From DASRSS01 sp963799045 (GTDB lineage: Bacteria; Actinomycetota; Actinomycetes; Mycobacteriales; Jatrophihabitantaceae): DNA of 64,000 bases. Of the stretch, positions 1 through 9,183 are shown in pieces (position 1 is the stretch's first letter; every line of letters starts with the position of its first letter). Position numbers and translations under genes: made by a program. The notes beneath the pieces were generated by a model that was given only the letters and a program-made list of their open reading frames with translations, did no database searches and was not told where the DNA came from. The stretch covers positions 434,001-498,000 of the forward strand of contig CAWCVN010000001.1 in NCBI GenBank assembly GCA_963799045.1, written 5' to 3'.

Positions 1-1
1 C

Positions 2-472
2 GACGTGGATGCCGCACGCGCGATTGCATCCGAACACGATGTCGTGGTCTCGGCGGTCGGGCCGAGCCGTGAGCCCGGCGGTGACCGGCGCGCCTACCTC
101 GACGTCATTCGAGACCTGGCCGACGCAGTAGGCGGCACCCGGCTCGTCGTGGTCGGTGGCGCGGGCAGTCTGCGGGCGGCGGACGGACGGCGGCTGGTCG
201 ACCAGGAGGCGTTCCCGGAGATCTACAAGGCCGAGGCCCTGGTCGCCGCCGAGGCGCTGGAGATCCTGCGGGCGGCCCCGGAGAGCGTGGACTGGGCCTA
301 CCTGTCCCCGGCGCCCGAGATCGGCCCCGGCGAGCGGACCGGGCGCTACCTCGTCGGGCTGGACGAGCCAGTCGGCGGCCGCATCTCGTACGAGGACTAC
401 GCTGCGGCGTTGCTCGACGAGATCGAGAACCCGCAACACCGCCGGCGGCGTTTCACCGTCGCGAACGGCTGA
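2..472 (+). CDS. NAD(P)-binding epimerase/reductase-like protein, 3' part
   Basis: This is the C-terminal part (about 156 residues) of a gene that begins left of the window; the frame is open from base 2. The segment SAVGP followed by VVVGGAGSL and a YKAEAL stretch is typical of atypical short-chain dehydrogenase proteins of the NAD(P)H-binding (NmrA/YwnB-like) class, in which the N-terminal GxxGxxG nucleotide loop would lie in the missing part. A late RISYEDYA segment followed by a short acidic helix is the usual end of this family. A GTG at base 5 could be read as a start, but the protein would then lack the dinucleotide loop, so truncation by the window edge is the better reading. Substrate cannot be told. 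Confidence 0.7.
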   Translation, partial: DVDAARAIASEHDVVVSAVGPSREPGGDRRAYLDVIRDLADAVGGTRLVVVGGAGSLRAADGRRLVDQEAFPEIYKAEALVAAEALEILRAAPESVDWAYLSPAPEIGPGERTGRYLVGLDEPVGGRISYEDYAAALLDEIENPQHRRRRFTVANG

Positions 473-531
473 TCCGCGCCGGGGGTGTCACAACCGGCGG
501 CTGCCCGGGTGCCCGAGCCGCTGAGCGTCTA

Positions 532-1005
532 TTGGCACCACCGAACCGTCCTGAGGCGACGATGGGGCTCGGTGCCAAGGCGCGGAAGTGGGACGAGTGC
601 GACCTGTCGCTGGAGTCCTTCGCGCACACGGCGGTAGCGGCCAAGATCGGCTGCAGTTGGTGCCTGGGCTACGGGTACTTCGAGGCATTCAACGAGCACC
701 TGGACCTGGACAAGGCCCGCAAGGTGCCCAGGTGGCGCGACTCGCGGGCGTTCACCCCACTGGAGCGGGACGTCCTCGAGTAGGCCGAGGCCATGACCGA
801 CACCCCGCCGACCGTCGACGACGTGCTGGCCACGACGTTGCTCGAGGCGTTGGGTGCGGCCGCGCTCGTCGAGCTCACGACGTTCATCGCGATCGCGAAC
901 ATGAATTCGCGGGGCAATGTGGCGCTCGGCACCGAGTCCGAGGGGTACGCGGCCTCCCGTGCGCTGAAGCCGCCGGCCGAGTCGTCGGTACGCTCGATTG
1001 CATGA
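532..1005 (+). pseudogene. Carboxymuconolactone decarboxylase (AhpD-like) family gene with in-frame amber stop
   Basis: Two open segments, 532-783 and 784-1005, are in the same frame and are separated only by a TAG at 781-783. Together they read as one CMD-family protein: a thiol motif CSWC (Cys at about residues 41 and 44 from a TTG at 532), then LERDVLE, the stop, then AEAMTDTPPTV and a helix ending in IAIANMNSRGNVALG, which is the usual second half of AhpD-like peroxidase/decarboxylase-fold proteins. The codon lost is probably a tyrosine (TAC or TAT to TAG). The N-terminus is also uncertain because the frame stays open upstream of 532 with no good start. A single sequencing error would explain the stop as well as a real nonsense mutation would. 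Confidence 0.7.
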
Positions 1006-1093
1006 GCGCCGAGCGGCCTCGCGCGCCGGGAATTCCCGGCGGTGATCCATTCGTCAGGTTCCCGTGGACGCCGTCGGGGAATAGCCTCAGCCG

Positions 1094-1420
1094 GTGGAGC
1101 TGAGGTTCAGCGGGGCCCTGATCGAGTGGCGTGGGCCGGCACCGTTCTACTGGCTGCCGCTGCCGGAGGACTGTTGCGAGCATGTGCGTAGCGAGGCCGC
1201 CGAGGCCACCTACGGCTGGGGTGCGATCCCGGTGCGTGCCCGGATCGGTGCCACCGAGTGGGAGACCTCGCTGCTGCCCAAGGACGGTCGCTACCTGCTG
1301 CCGGTCAAGGGCGCGGTACGCACACGCGAAGGGGTCGGCGACGGCGACACAGTCACTGTCGCCATGAGCATCAAGCCCCGGGGCGGCCGCCGCGCCAACG
1401 GCACCGGGCCGACCTGCTGA
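1094..1420 (+). CDS. DUF1905 domain protein
   Basis: A 108-residue protein read from a GTG at 1094. The opening pattern MELRFSGALIEWRGPAPFYW, a WGAIPVRARIG strand and the later GRYLLPVKGAVR followed by GDTVTVAM match the small beta-barrel DUF1905 fold that is common as a single-domain protein in actinomycetes. The family has no proven reaction. The gene stands alone: the upstream neighbour is the broken CMD-family gene and the downstream neighbour runs convergently. The length is normal for the family. The start is supported by the immediate appearance of the conserved first strand. Confidence 0.75.
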   Translation: MELRFSGALIEWRGPAPFYWLPLPEDCCEHVRSEAAEATYGWGAIPVRARIGATEWETSLLPKDGRYLLPVKGAVRTREGVGDGDTVTVAMSIKPRGGRRANGTGPTC

Positions 1421-1440
1421 TCGGATCGCGGTCGCGCCGG

Positions 1441-3792
1441 TCACCGCCTCCGGAGCCGGTAGGCGAGTTCGACGAGCACGCACGCACCGGCACCGACCGA
1501 GGCGGCGACGGCCACCCGCAGCGCGTCCGGGTGCAGCAGGAACAGGTGACGGTTCAGTGGCGGCGTGGCGACGGCGACGGCCATCAGCCCGGACATCGCG
1601 ACCACCAGCCCCAGCTTCCAGCCGGCGAGCGGGCGGGCGAGGATCAGCAGCGTCCACAGTGCGACCACAGCGACGATGAGCATCGCCGTGGTCCGCGCCT
1701 CCGCGACCGTGGCGTGCCGTTCGAGCAGACGCGTGAGCCAGTAGCCGACGTAGGCCGCCGTGCCGATGAGCACGCCGACGGGGACCGCGAACCGCAGCAC
1801 CCGGCGCAGGAATCCCGGCACGTAGCGCCGCCGGTTCGGGCCCAGCGCGAGCACGAAGCCGGGCACGCCGATCGTGGTCACCGAGATGAGCGTGAGCTGG
1901 ATGGGCGCCAGCGGGTAGGCGGCCAGCGTGGCGGCGGTGATCAGCGCGAGTACGAGCGAGTAGACGTTCTTGACCAGGAACAGGTTCGCCGCCCGTTCGA
2001 TGTTCGCGATCACCCGCCTGCCCTCGGCCACGACGTCCGGCAGGTGTGCGAACCGCCCGTCGAGCAGCACCAACTGAGCGACCGCGCGCGTCGCCGGCGA
2101 ACCGCTGCCCATGGCCACACCGATGTCGGCGTCCTTGAGCGCGAGCGCGTCGTTCACGCCGTCACCGGTCATCGCAACCACGTGCCCGCGGCTGTGGAGT
2201 GCGGCGACGATCGCCCGCTTCTGCTGCGGACTCACCCGCCCGAAGGCGCTGTGCCGTTCGAGTACGTCGGCGAGCGCGTCGATGTCCTCGGGAAGCTCCC
2301 GCGCGTCCACGGCGCTGTCGGCGCCGGCCACGCCCGGAACCCCGACCCGGGCGGCGACAGCGCCCACGGTGCGCGGGCTGTCACCGGAGATCACCTTCAA
2401 CGCCACGCCCTGCTCGGTGAAGAAGCTGCAGCGTTTCCGCCGCGTCCTCTCGCACCCGCTCGGCGAGGACGACCAGCGCGGCCGGCACCAGAGGGCACGG
2501 CAGCGCGCGGACTCGGCGTCGTTGACGCAGGTGGACTGCGCCGCGTGCGCCAGCAGCAGCACGCGGCTGCCTTCTGCCGCGAGCGCGTCGCATCGTTGCG
2601 CGCGCTGCCGCTGCGCCGCGTCGTCGGGCTGTGGGCAGGACCATCTCCGGCGCTCCCAGCACCCAGCGTCTCGCCACGCCCGGCGGCCGCCGCCGACCAC
2701 TTGCGCGCTGAGGAGAAGGGCACCCGCGAACGCTCGCCTGCCAACAGGTTGCGGGGAAGGCCGTGGCGATGGCGGCGGCGGTCGCGTTGCGGTCGGCTCG
2801 TGGTGAGCAGCGCCAGCGCGTCGGGGAGTATCCGCGCTGCGGTCGAGCGGCACGAGACGCTCGAACGCGATGTCGCCGTAGCGTGAGCGTTCCGGTCTTG
2901 TCGAGGCACACGACGTCGACGCGGGCGAGCGCTTCCACGGCCGGCAACTCCTGCACCAGGGTCTGCCGCCGGGCGAGCGTCAGCACGCCGACCAGGAAGG
3001 CAAGGCTCGTCAACAGCACCAGACCCTCGGGGACCATCCCCACCAGCGCAGCCACCGCTCCGGTGACCGCGTCCTGCCAGGTCTTGTTGTCCTTGCTGGC
3101 GAACTGGCTCCACAGCAGCACCGGCCCGACGACGAGCATCAGCAGCGATATCCAGCGCAGCAGCTTGTTGGTGCCGGACACCAGTTCGGAGCCGGTCAGG
3201 GTGAACCTGCGCGCCTCGGTAGCCAGCCTGACCGCGTACGCGTCGGCACCGACCGCGGTGGCCAGGAACCGGCCACTGCCCGCGACCACGATCGAGCCGG
3301 AGCGCAGCTGGGCGTCGCCAGTCTTGGCCACCGGGTCGGATTCGCCGGTCAGCAGGGACTCGTCGACCTCGAGGCCGGGCGGACTGCACGACGATCCCGT
3401 CGGCCACGACCTGGTCGCCGGCGCAGCACCTCGAGCAGGTCGTCAAGGACGACGTCTGCCACGTCGATCTCGAGCGGCTCGCCGTCGCGTACGACACGCG
3501 CACGCGGTGCGTTGAGTACCGCGAACCGGTCGAGTGTGCGCTTGGCGCGGATCTCCTGCGCGATGCCGATCACCGAGTTGGCGACGATCACGCCGCCGAA
3601 CAGCGAGTTCTGCCAGCGGCCGGTGATCAGGACGATCACGAACAGGGTCGCGAGCAGGCCGTTGAAGACGGTGAGGACGTTGGCACGGACGATCTCGGTT
3701 ACGGGCCTGCTGGTGCGCACCACGACGGCGTTGGTGCGGCCGGCGGCAACGCGTGCGGCCACCTCCGCGGCCGTGAGCCCGGAGCCTGCCAT
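1441..3792 (-). pseudogene. CtpE-like cation-translocating P-type ATPase, broken by frameshifts
   Basis: Pieces of one P-type ATPase of about 780 residues are spread over all three minus-strand frames. The N-terminus (3792 down to about 3430) resembles mycobacterial CtpE, with ANSVIGIAQEIRAKRTLD. The actuator motif LTGES lies near 3345, the phosphorylation motif DKTGTLT near 2902-2884, and the hinge motif TGDGVND near 2169-2149, followed by a membrane-rich C-terminus to 1441. The frame changes near 3430, near 3385 and at several points between 2880 and 2450, so the nucleotide-binding domain is scrambled. CtpE of Mycobacterium is reported to act in calcium uptake; that role here is inference. 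Every catalytic motif survives, which fits recent decay or base-calling indels better than old decay. Confidence 0.8.
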
Positions 3793-3876
3793 GCTCGCTC
3801 CTCTGCCGACTTGGCCGTCAGGAAGATCCTCGCGCGGCGCGCGACCGGGCGGGCAGGGCCGGAGGACCCTGCCGGA

Positions 3877-5424
3877 CTACCCGTTCCGGATCAGGTCGGC
3901 TGCCTTCTCGCCGATCATCACCGTAGGTGCGTGCGTATGCCCGCGGATGATCTGCGGGATCACCGAGGCGTCGGCCACCCGCAGGCCGTCGACACCACGC
4001 ACCCGTAGCTGCGGGTCGACGACGGCGGACTCGTCCGCGCCCATCGCGCACGTGCCGGTCGGGTGGTAGAGCGTCTCGGCCGACGATCGGATGTACTCGC
4101 CCAGGTCCGTCTCGGCGGTCGTGGGCATCATCGGCTCGGTGACGTGGCTGCGCAGCGCGTCGGTCCCGAACAGCCGCCGGCACTGTTCGACGCCGGTGAC
4201 CAGGCGCTGGAGATCGGTGGCCGCGGTGAGGTAGCCCGCGTCGATCACTGGTGGGGAGCTCGGTTCGGCCGACCGGACGAATACCGTCCCAGCCGACTCG
4301 GGCTGCAGCAGCACCACCCCGATGGTGATGCCATGCCCCGGCGGCTCGACGAGGCCGTGCTGGATGAACGGCACCGGCGCGAAGATGTACTCGAGGTCCG
4401 GGTGCTCGAGGCCCGGGTCCGAGCGCCCGAACAGCACCGCCTCGCCGACGTTGGAGGTGAGCTGACCTCGCCGCTGGGCCAGGTACTTCACCAGCTCGAT
4501 CGGACGCTTGTCGGCACCGAGCAGCGAGATCGGATCGCGGGTGAACATGATGACCGGGGCGGACAGGTGGTCCTGCAGGCCGCGGCCGACGCGCGGGCTG
4601 ACGACCCTGCTCGGCACCCCAGCGGCACCGAGCACGTCCGGATCACCGATGCCGGACAGCTGCAGCAGATGCGGCGAGTGCACCGCACCCGCACTGAGAA
4701 CGACCTCCCGAGCGGCCGTCAGGGTGCGGCCGCGGAGCACCGACACCGCTCGCCCGCCCACCGGAGAACGAGATCCTTTCGACCAGCGTGTCCGTGACGA
4801 GCGTCAGATTCGGGCGCTTGAGCGCAGGGCGCAGGTACCCGTCGGCGGCCACCAGCGCCGGCCGCGGCGCTGTGTGACCGGCGTGGGCGCGTAGCCGTCG
4901 GCGGCCGGGTCGTTGAGCTCGGCGAGTCCTGTGAAGCCCTCCTGGGCGCACGCCTCGAAGAACGTGGCGCGAAGGGGGTTCGGGTCGCGCAGGTCCTCGA
5001 TGTACAGCGGCCCCGCGTTGCCGTAAACCTCGCCGCGGTTGCTGCCGACCCGGTTCTCGGCGCGCTTGAGGTAGGGCAGCACATCGGCGTACGACCAGCC
5101 TGCGGGCCACGCGTCGTAGTCCGCACGCGCGCCGCGCACCCACATCATCGCGTTGAGCGAGGACGAGCCGCCGAGCGTCCGGCCACGCGGCCAGTACAGC
5201 TCGCGCGCCTTCAGCTCGGGCTGCGAGGTCGTCGACAGCGCCCAGTCGTACTTGGTGTTGAACAGCTTCGGGAACGCGGGCGGGATGCGGATGTTCAGAC
5301 TGCGGTCGCGGGGCCCGGCCTCGATGAGGGCCACCCGGACTGTGGGGTCGGCGCTGAGACGATTGGCGAGCACACAACCGGCCGAGCCGGCACCGACGAT
5401 CACGTAGTCGAAGTCGTCCGCCAT
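3877..5424 (-). pseudogene. GMC-family FAD oxidoreductase (choline dehydrogenase-like), frameshifted
   Basis: The N-terminal part (5424 to about 4870) has the FAD dinucleotide loop VIVGAGSAGCVLANRL and the GMC signature region GRTLGGSSSLNAMMWVRG. The central piece LVAADGYLRPALKRPNLTL is in a second frame. The C-terminal part (about 4760 to 3877) has the second GMC signature GAVHSPHLLQLSGIG and the catalytic-histidine blocks YHPTGTCAMG and GHTHAPTVMIGEKAADLI. Two frame changes (near 4865 and near 4760) therefore interrupt an otherwise full-length enzyme of about 515 residues. Family members oxidise alcohols such as choline, glucose or long-chain alcohols with FAD; the substrate is not evident. 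The breaks may be assembly errors, as in the neighbouring ATPase gene. Confidence 0.8.
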
Positions 5425-5433
5425 GGACGGAAC

Positions 5434-6078
5434 CTACGCCTGTGTGCGGCGCGAACGCCACGCACCGATCCACAGGGCGGCGGCGACGACGGCCGGCCAC
5501 AGCACGTCGGAGATGACCGTGAGGCGTTCGGCCAGCCCAGGGAACGGCACGGCGCCGCGGGACGACGCGGCCAGGTAGGCGAACATGCCCAGCAACCAGA
5601 CGAACGCGGCCAGGGACGCCCGGATGCCGAGCACGGCGGGCCGCCCGGGCGCGGCCCGTCTGCGCGTCATCACCGACAGCGGCCACAGCATCAGGCTGAA
5701 CTCGGCGGCTCCGCTGAAGTCGTGGTGCAGCGCGTCGCCGGAGCCGTGCACGTTGGTGGGAAACACCGCGAGTCCATAGGTGCCGACGCTGGCCGCGGCC
5801 AGCAGGATGCGCCCCGGCAGCCGGACCCCGTGCAGGCCGACACCCGTCAGCATCAGGCAGGTGGCGACGATGAGGATCCCGGTCTCCATGATCCAGCGGT
5901 GTGCGGACGCCGCCGACGCGAGCAGGCTGATCGAGTTGGTCAGGGCGTCGTAACCGCCGCCGTCCTCGTTCTCGGTGGCGAGCCACGTGGCCGCGACGGC
6001 GGCGGGGGAGAGGGCGGCCGCGACCATCACCCACAGTCGCGGCGCGCGTTCGGTCCGACAGTCGCGCACAGCTCCCAT
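5434..6078 (-). CDS. DUF998 family integral membrane protein
   Basis: A 214-residue hydrophobic protein with about six predicted membrane spans. Loop signatures NSISLLASAASAHRWIM, FPTNVHGSGDALHHDFSGAAEF and GLAERLTVISDVLWPA fit the DUF998 family, whose members have conserved polar residues in the loops and no established activity. It lies 9 bp upstream of the GMC oxidoreductase gene on the same strand, so the two are probably co-transcribed. The start is the ATG at 6078, about 28 residues before the first membrane segment; an internal start is possible. Confidence 0.7.
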   Translation of the reverse strand: MGAVRDCRTERAPRLWVMVAAALSPAAVAATWLATENEDGGGYDALTNSISLLASAASAHRWIMETGILIVATCLMLTGVGLHGVRLPGRILLAAASVGTYGLAVFPTNVHGSGDALHHDFSGAAEFSLMLWPLSVMTRRRAAPGRPAVLGIRASLAAFVWLLGMFAYLAASSRGAVPFPGLAERLTVISDVLWPAVVAAALWIGAWRSRRTQA

Positions 6079-6132
6079 GCCGGGAGGTTGCCCAACCGGG
6101 GAAAACCGGCAAACCGGCGACCGGTCAACCGG

Positions 6133-7044
6133 TCAACCGGTCTCCGAGCGCAGCGCGGCGCGGGCCCGCCCGATCTCCGCCGCGGCGCCCGGGCTGAGGG
6201 CCGGCAGGCGCAGGCCGAGGTCGTCGATGGTGTGCACGACGACCCCGCCGACCAGCGCGCGCATGGTCGGCTTGTGGTCGGCCGGGATCACGTACCACGG
6301 CGCCCAGGGCGTCGAGGTCGCGGTCAACGCCTGCTCGTAGGCGAGTTGGTAGGCATCGAAGTGCTCGCGCTCGGCGAGGTCGGCGGCGGAGAACTTCCAC
6401 TGCTTGGCCGGGTCGTCGAGCCGATCCAGGAAGCGTCGGCGTTGCTCGTCCTTGGACACGTGCAGGAAGAACTTGACCACCTTGGTTCCGCTGCGGACGA
6501 GGTGGTGTTCGAAGGCGTTGATGTCCTCGAAGCGTTCCTGCCACAGCCCGGCCCTGTGTCCGGTGCCGGGCGGCAGACGCTGTGCCTCGAGCAGTTCGGG
6601 GTGGACCCGGACGACGAGCACTTCCTCGTAGTAGGAGCGATTGAAGATGCCGATTCGCCCGCGCTCGGGCAACTGCCGGGCACAGCGCCACAGGAAGTCG
6701 TGCCGCAGTTCCTCCTGGGACGGCTGCTTGAACGAGACGACCTGGCAGCCCTGCGGGTTGACGCCGGACATGACGTGCTTGATCGTGCCGTCCTTGCCGG
6801 CGGCGTCGAGTGCCTGGAATACCAGCAGGACCGACCACGAGTCGTCGGCGTACAGCAATTCCTGCGCGGACTCGAGTTCGGCCTTGAAGCGGTCGAGGTC
6901 GTGCTCCGCGACAGCCTTGGTGTCGGCGCGCCCGTGCCGAGCGAGCCAGTCCGCGGAGATGCGTTCCGTGCTCCGGTGGTGCAGATCCGCGCCGGAGCCC
7001 GGTGTGACAGTCAGCTCGTGAATCGCATCCGCGGGCAGCTTCAT
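6133..7044 (-). CDS. Polyphosphate kinase 2 family protein (PPK2)
   Basis: A 303-residue PPK2-family phosphotransferase. The Walker A-like loop appears as VFQALDAAGKDGTIKHVMSG (about residues 68-87), followed by the conserved FLWR and GRIGIFNRSYYEEVLVVRVH lid segments, FEDINAFEHHL, and KFFLHVSKDEQRRRF with DDPAKQWKFS. PPK2 enzymes transfer phosphate between polyphosphate and nucleotides (ADP or AMP forming ATP, or GDP to GTP); the class here cannot be set by eye. The ATG at 7044 is chosen because it overlaps the stop of the upstream SulP gene in an ATGA junction, showing translational coupling. The open frame extends further upstream but without family similarity. Confidence 0.9.
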   Translation of the reverse strand: MKLPADAIHELTVTPGSGADLHHRSTERISADWLARHGRADTKAVAEHDLDRFKAELESAQELLYADDSWSVLLVFQALDAAGKDGTIKHVMSGVNPQGCQVVSFKQPSQEELRHDFLWRCARQLPERGRIGIFNRSYYEEVLVVRVHPELLEAQRLPPGTGHRAGLWQERFEDINAFEHHLVRSGTKVVKFFLHVSKDEQRRRFLDRLDDPAKQWKFSAADLAEREHFDAYQLAYEQALTATSTPWAPWYVIPADHKPTMRALVGGVVVHTIDDLGLRLPALSPGAAAEIGRARAALRSETG

Positions 7045-8735
7045 CTGTCGCCTCCTTCGAGGAATGCCGTGACGGCGAGGTCCACGGAACTGTGCAGGTT
7101 CTGGGGTCCGATCCGCTCGAGCAGGCCGGCGCGGGCCAGGCTGCGACGCGCGTGCGCGCCCGCCCGGGCCACCGCGAACCCGATCTGCTCGCGCGCCAAG
7201 TCGTCGAGCACGGCGCGCAGGACCCGACTGCCCGTGTAGTCGATGTCGAACATCCCGATCGCGTCCAGCACGACCACCCGGGTCGGGCCTTCCGCGCGCT
7301 GCCTGGCCTTGGTCAGCGCCGCCTTGAAGTGCGCGCAGTTCGCGTACCAGAGCGGAGTCGCGAACAGCACGACGAGCACACCCGGTACCTGGGCAGCAGG
7401 TTCCGGGCCGCTCAGCGGTGTCCAGCTCGTAGTGCCCGGGATGCGTCCCAGGACGTGCAGCTGGGGACGGGCACTGAGCCGGGTGCGATCGAGGATCGCG
7501 AGCGCGACGGCCACCCCGATACCCTGCTGCACGCCCGCGAAAGCCACCGTGAGCAGCGTGACGATCGCAAGACCGAACTCGAACCGGTCGAAGCGCGCGA
7601 TCGTGAGCAGGTCCCGGACTCGGAAGATCCGGGCCGCGATCACCACGAGCACGCCGGCCAGGGTGGCCAGCGGGACATCGCGCAGCGCGGTCGCGGCGGG
7701 GATCAGCACCACGACCGCTGCCGCAGCGAGCAGGCCGGCGGCCTGGCTTCGCCCCGAGCAGGCCGCTACCGCCGCGGTGCGCGGGGGGCTGGCGTTGACC
7801 GGGAACGCGCCGAACAGGCCCGCGACGACGCTGCCGGCGCCGACGCCGAGGAAGTCCCGGTCGATGTCGACGGCATACCCGCCCTCCTGGGCGAAGGCGC
7901 GGGTGGTGGCGGCGGTCTGGCTGATCACGACAAGGGCCACGACCGCCGCCGTCGGCGCCACGGTGCGCAGCGACGACCAGGACAGCCCGTGCAGCCCGAG
8001 CGCCGGGGCGGCGTGCTCGACCGTTCCGAGCGCAGCCACCCCGTGCGTGCGCAGATTCAGCGCGGCCACCGCGCCGGTGGTCGCCAGGAGCGCGAACAAC
8101 GCGCCGGGCAGGCGGCGGTCGATCCGTCCCGAGACCAGCACGAGGGCGATCACGAAGGCGCCGATGCCGAGCGTCCATACCGACACGTCACCCAGGTGGC
8201 GGACGGCGGCCGCGACCCGGTGCACCGTCGAGCCGCTCTCGGCCGGCAGGCCGAGCAGGTCCGGCAACTGATGGACGGCGATGATCACAGCGACGCCGGC
8301 GAGGAATCCGGTGATGATCGGGTCCGACAGGAACTCCGCGATCCAGCCCAGCCGCAGCAGCCCCACCGCAGCCACGATCAACCCGACGAGCGCCGCGAGC
8401 AGCCCGACCAGCGCGATGTAGCGCGGCGAGCCCGTCGCCGCGACGGCGCCGACGGCTACCGCGAACAGCGGCGCGATCGTCGAGTCGGCGCCCACGGACA
8501 GGTGCGGGCTGGAGCCCAACACCGCGAACAGGACCGTGCCGCTGACGAAGGCGTAGAAGCCGGTGATGGGCGGCATCCCCGCGAGCCGTGAGGTGGCCAA
8601 CTGCTCCGGGACGGCGATGGCCAGCAGGGTCGCTGCCGCGACCAGGTCACCGGCCACCCACCCGCGGCGGTAGTCGCGCAAGGACGACAGGAGCACGGTG
8701 TGCAGACGTGCGCTCAGCGCCCGGGCACCACCCAC
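7041..8735 (-). CDS. SulP-family inorganic anion transporter with C-terminal STAS domain
   Basis: A 564-residue transporter. The membrane domain (about residues 20-400) shows the SulP landmarks AIAVPEQLATSRLAGMPPITG, GSSPHLSVGADSTIAP and SDPIITGFLAGVAV, and the region VDIDRDFLGVGAGSVVAGLFGAFPVNASPPRTA with the conserved pro-rich turn. The cytoplasmic STAS domain (about 430-560) ends with VLDAIGMFDIDYTGSRVL, close to the canonical D-x-S/T segment. Family members move sulfate, bicarbonate or other anions. The stop overlaps the PPK2 start by four bases, so transport and polyphosphate metabolism are linked in one transcript, but the anion cannot be read from the sequence. Confidence 0.88.
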   Translation of the reverse strand: MGGARALSARLHTVLLSSLRDYRRGWVAGDLVAAATLLAIAVPEQLATSRLAGMPPITGFYAFVSGTVLFAVLGSSPHLSVGADSTIAPLFAVAVGAVAATGSPRYIALVGLLAALVGLIVAAVGLLRLGWIAEFLSDPIITGFLAGVAVIIAVHQLPDLLGLPAESGSTVHRVAAAVRHLGDVSVWTLGIGAFVIALVLVSGRIDRRLPGALFALLATTGAVAALNLRTHGVAALGTVEHAAPALGLHGLSWSSLRTVAPTAAVVALVVISQTAATTRAFAQEGGYAVDIDRDFLGVGAGSVVAGLFGAFPVNASPPRTAAVAACSGRSQAAGLLAAAAVVVLIPAATALRDVPLATLAGVLVVIAARIFRVRDLLTIARFDRFEFGLAIVTLLTVAFAGVQQGIGVAVALAILDRTRLSARPQLHVLGRIPGTTSWTPLSGPEPAAQVPGVLVVLFATPLWYANCAHFKAALTKARQRAEGPTRVVVLDAIGMFDIDYTGSRVLRAVLDDLAREQIGFAVARAGAHARRSLARAGLLERIGPQNLHSSVDLAVTAFLEGGDR

Positions 8736-8766
8736 CGGCTCATCATGGCAGTGTTGGCCGGCGCCG

Positions 8767-9117
8767 CTACCAACCGAGGTCGTGCAGCCGGTCGTCGTCG
8801 ATGCCGAAGTGGTGGCCGACCTCGTGGATCACGGTCCGCCGGACCTGCTCGACGACGTCCTGCTCGGTCCGGCAGATCGAGCAGATCGCGATGCGGTAGA
8901 TGGTGATGTGGTCGGGAAGGACGGCCGAGTAGTTCGAGGTGCGAGCCGTCAACGGCACGCCCTGGTACAGCCCCAGCAGCCCCGGCGGACCGGGCTCGTG
9001 CTGCGCGGTGACCGCGACGTTGCGCATCAGCCTGCCGAGTGCGGGCGGAAGGCCGTCCAGCGCCTCGGCGACCATCGACTCGAACTGCTCCGGCTCGACG
9101 CTGACCACACCCCCCAT
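8767..9117 (-). CDS. Small zinc metallopeptidase family protein (minigluzincin type)
   Basis: A 116-residue protein whose C-terminus carries the zincin motif HEVGHHFGIDDDRLHDLGW, matching the HExxHHFGxxxxRL pattern of a short actinobacterial metallopeptidase family. The N-terminal part has FESMVAEALDGLPPAL and the middle has GLYQGVPLTARTSNYSAVLPD followed by ITIYR, all usual in this family. The start is the ATG at 9117, which gives the family's normal length; the frame is open far upstream but only as a shadow of the divergent dehydrogenase gene. Its physiological substrate is unknown. Confidence 0.85.
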   Translation of the reverse strand: MGGVVSVEPEQFESMVAEALDGLPPALGRLMRNVAVTAQHEPGPPGLLGLYQGVPLTARTSNYSAVLPDHITIYRIAICSICRTEQDVVEQVRRTVIHEVGHHFGIDDDRLHDLGW

Positions 9118-9183
9118 TGTCACCGCTCCACACCGGTGGCCGATGTCGCCCCGTGCGGGCCGCCGGTCCGGTAGAAACGGCAC

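Noticed and set aside
781..783. TAG recoding (pyrrolysine or suppressor)
   Set aside because: No sign of a recoding system; other genes use TAG as stop, and a Tyr codon mutation or error is simpler.
1258..2886. Long plus-strand open frame of 542 codons opposite the P-type ATPase, and similar long ones at 5722-7239 and 7092-8591
   Set aside because: They lie opposite genes with clear motifs, have Arg/Gly/His-rich composition and no recognisable domain; typical antisense shadows in GC-rich DNA.
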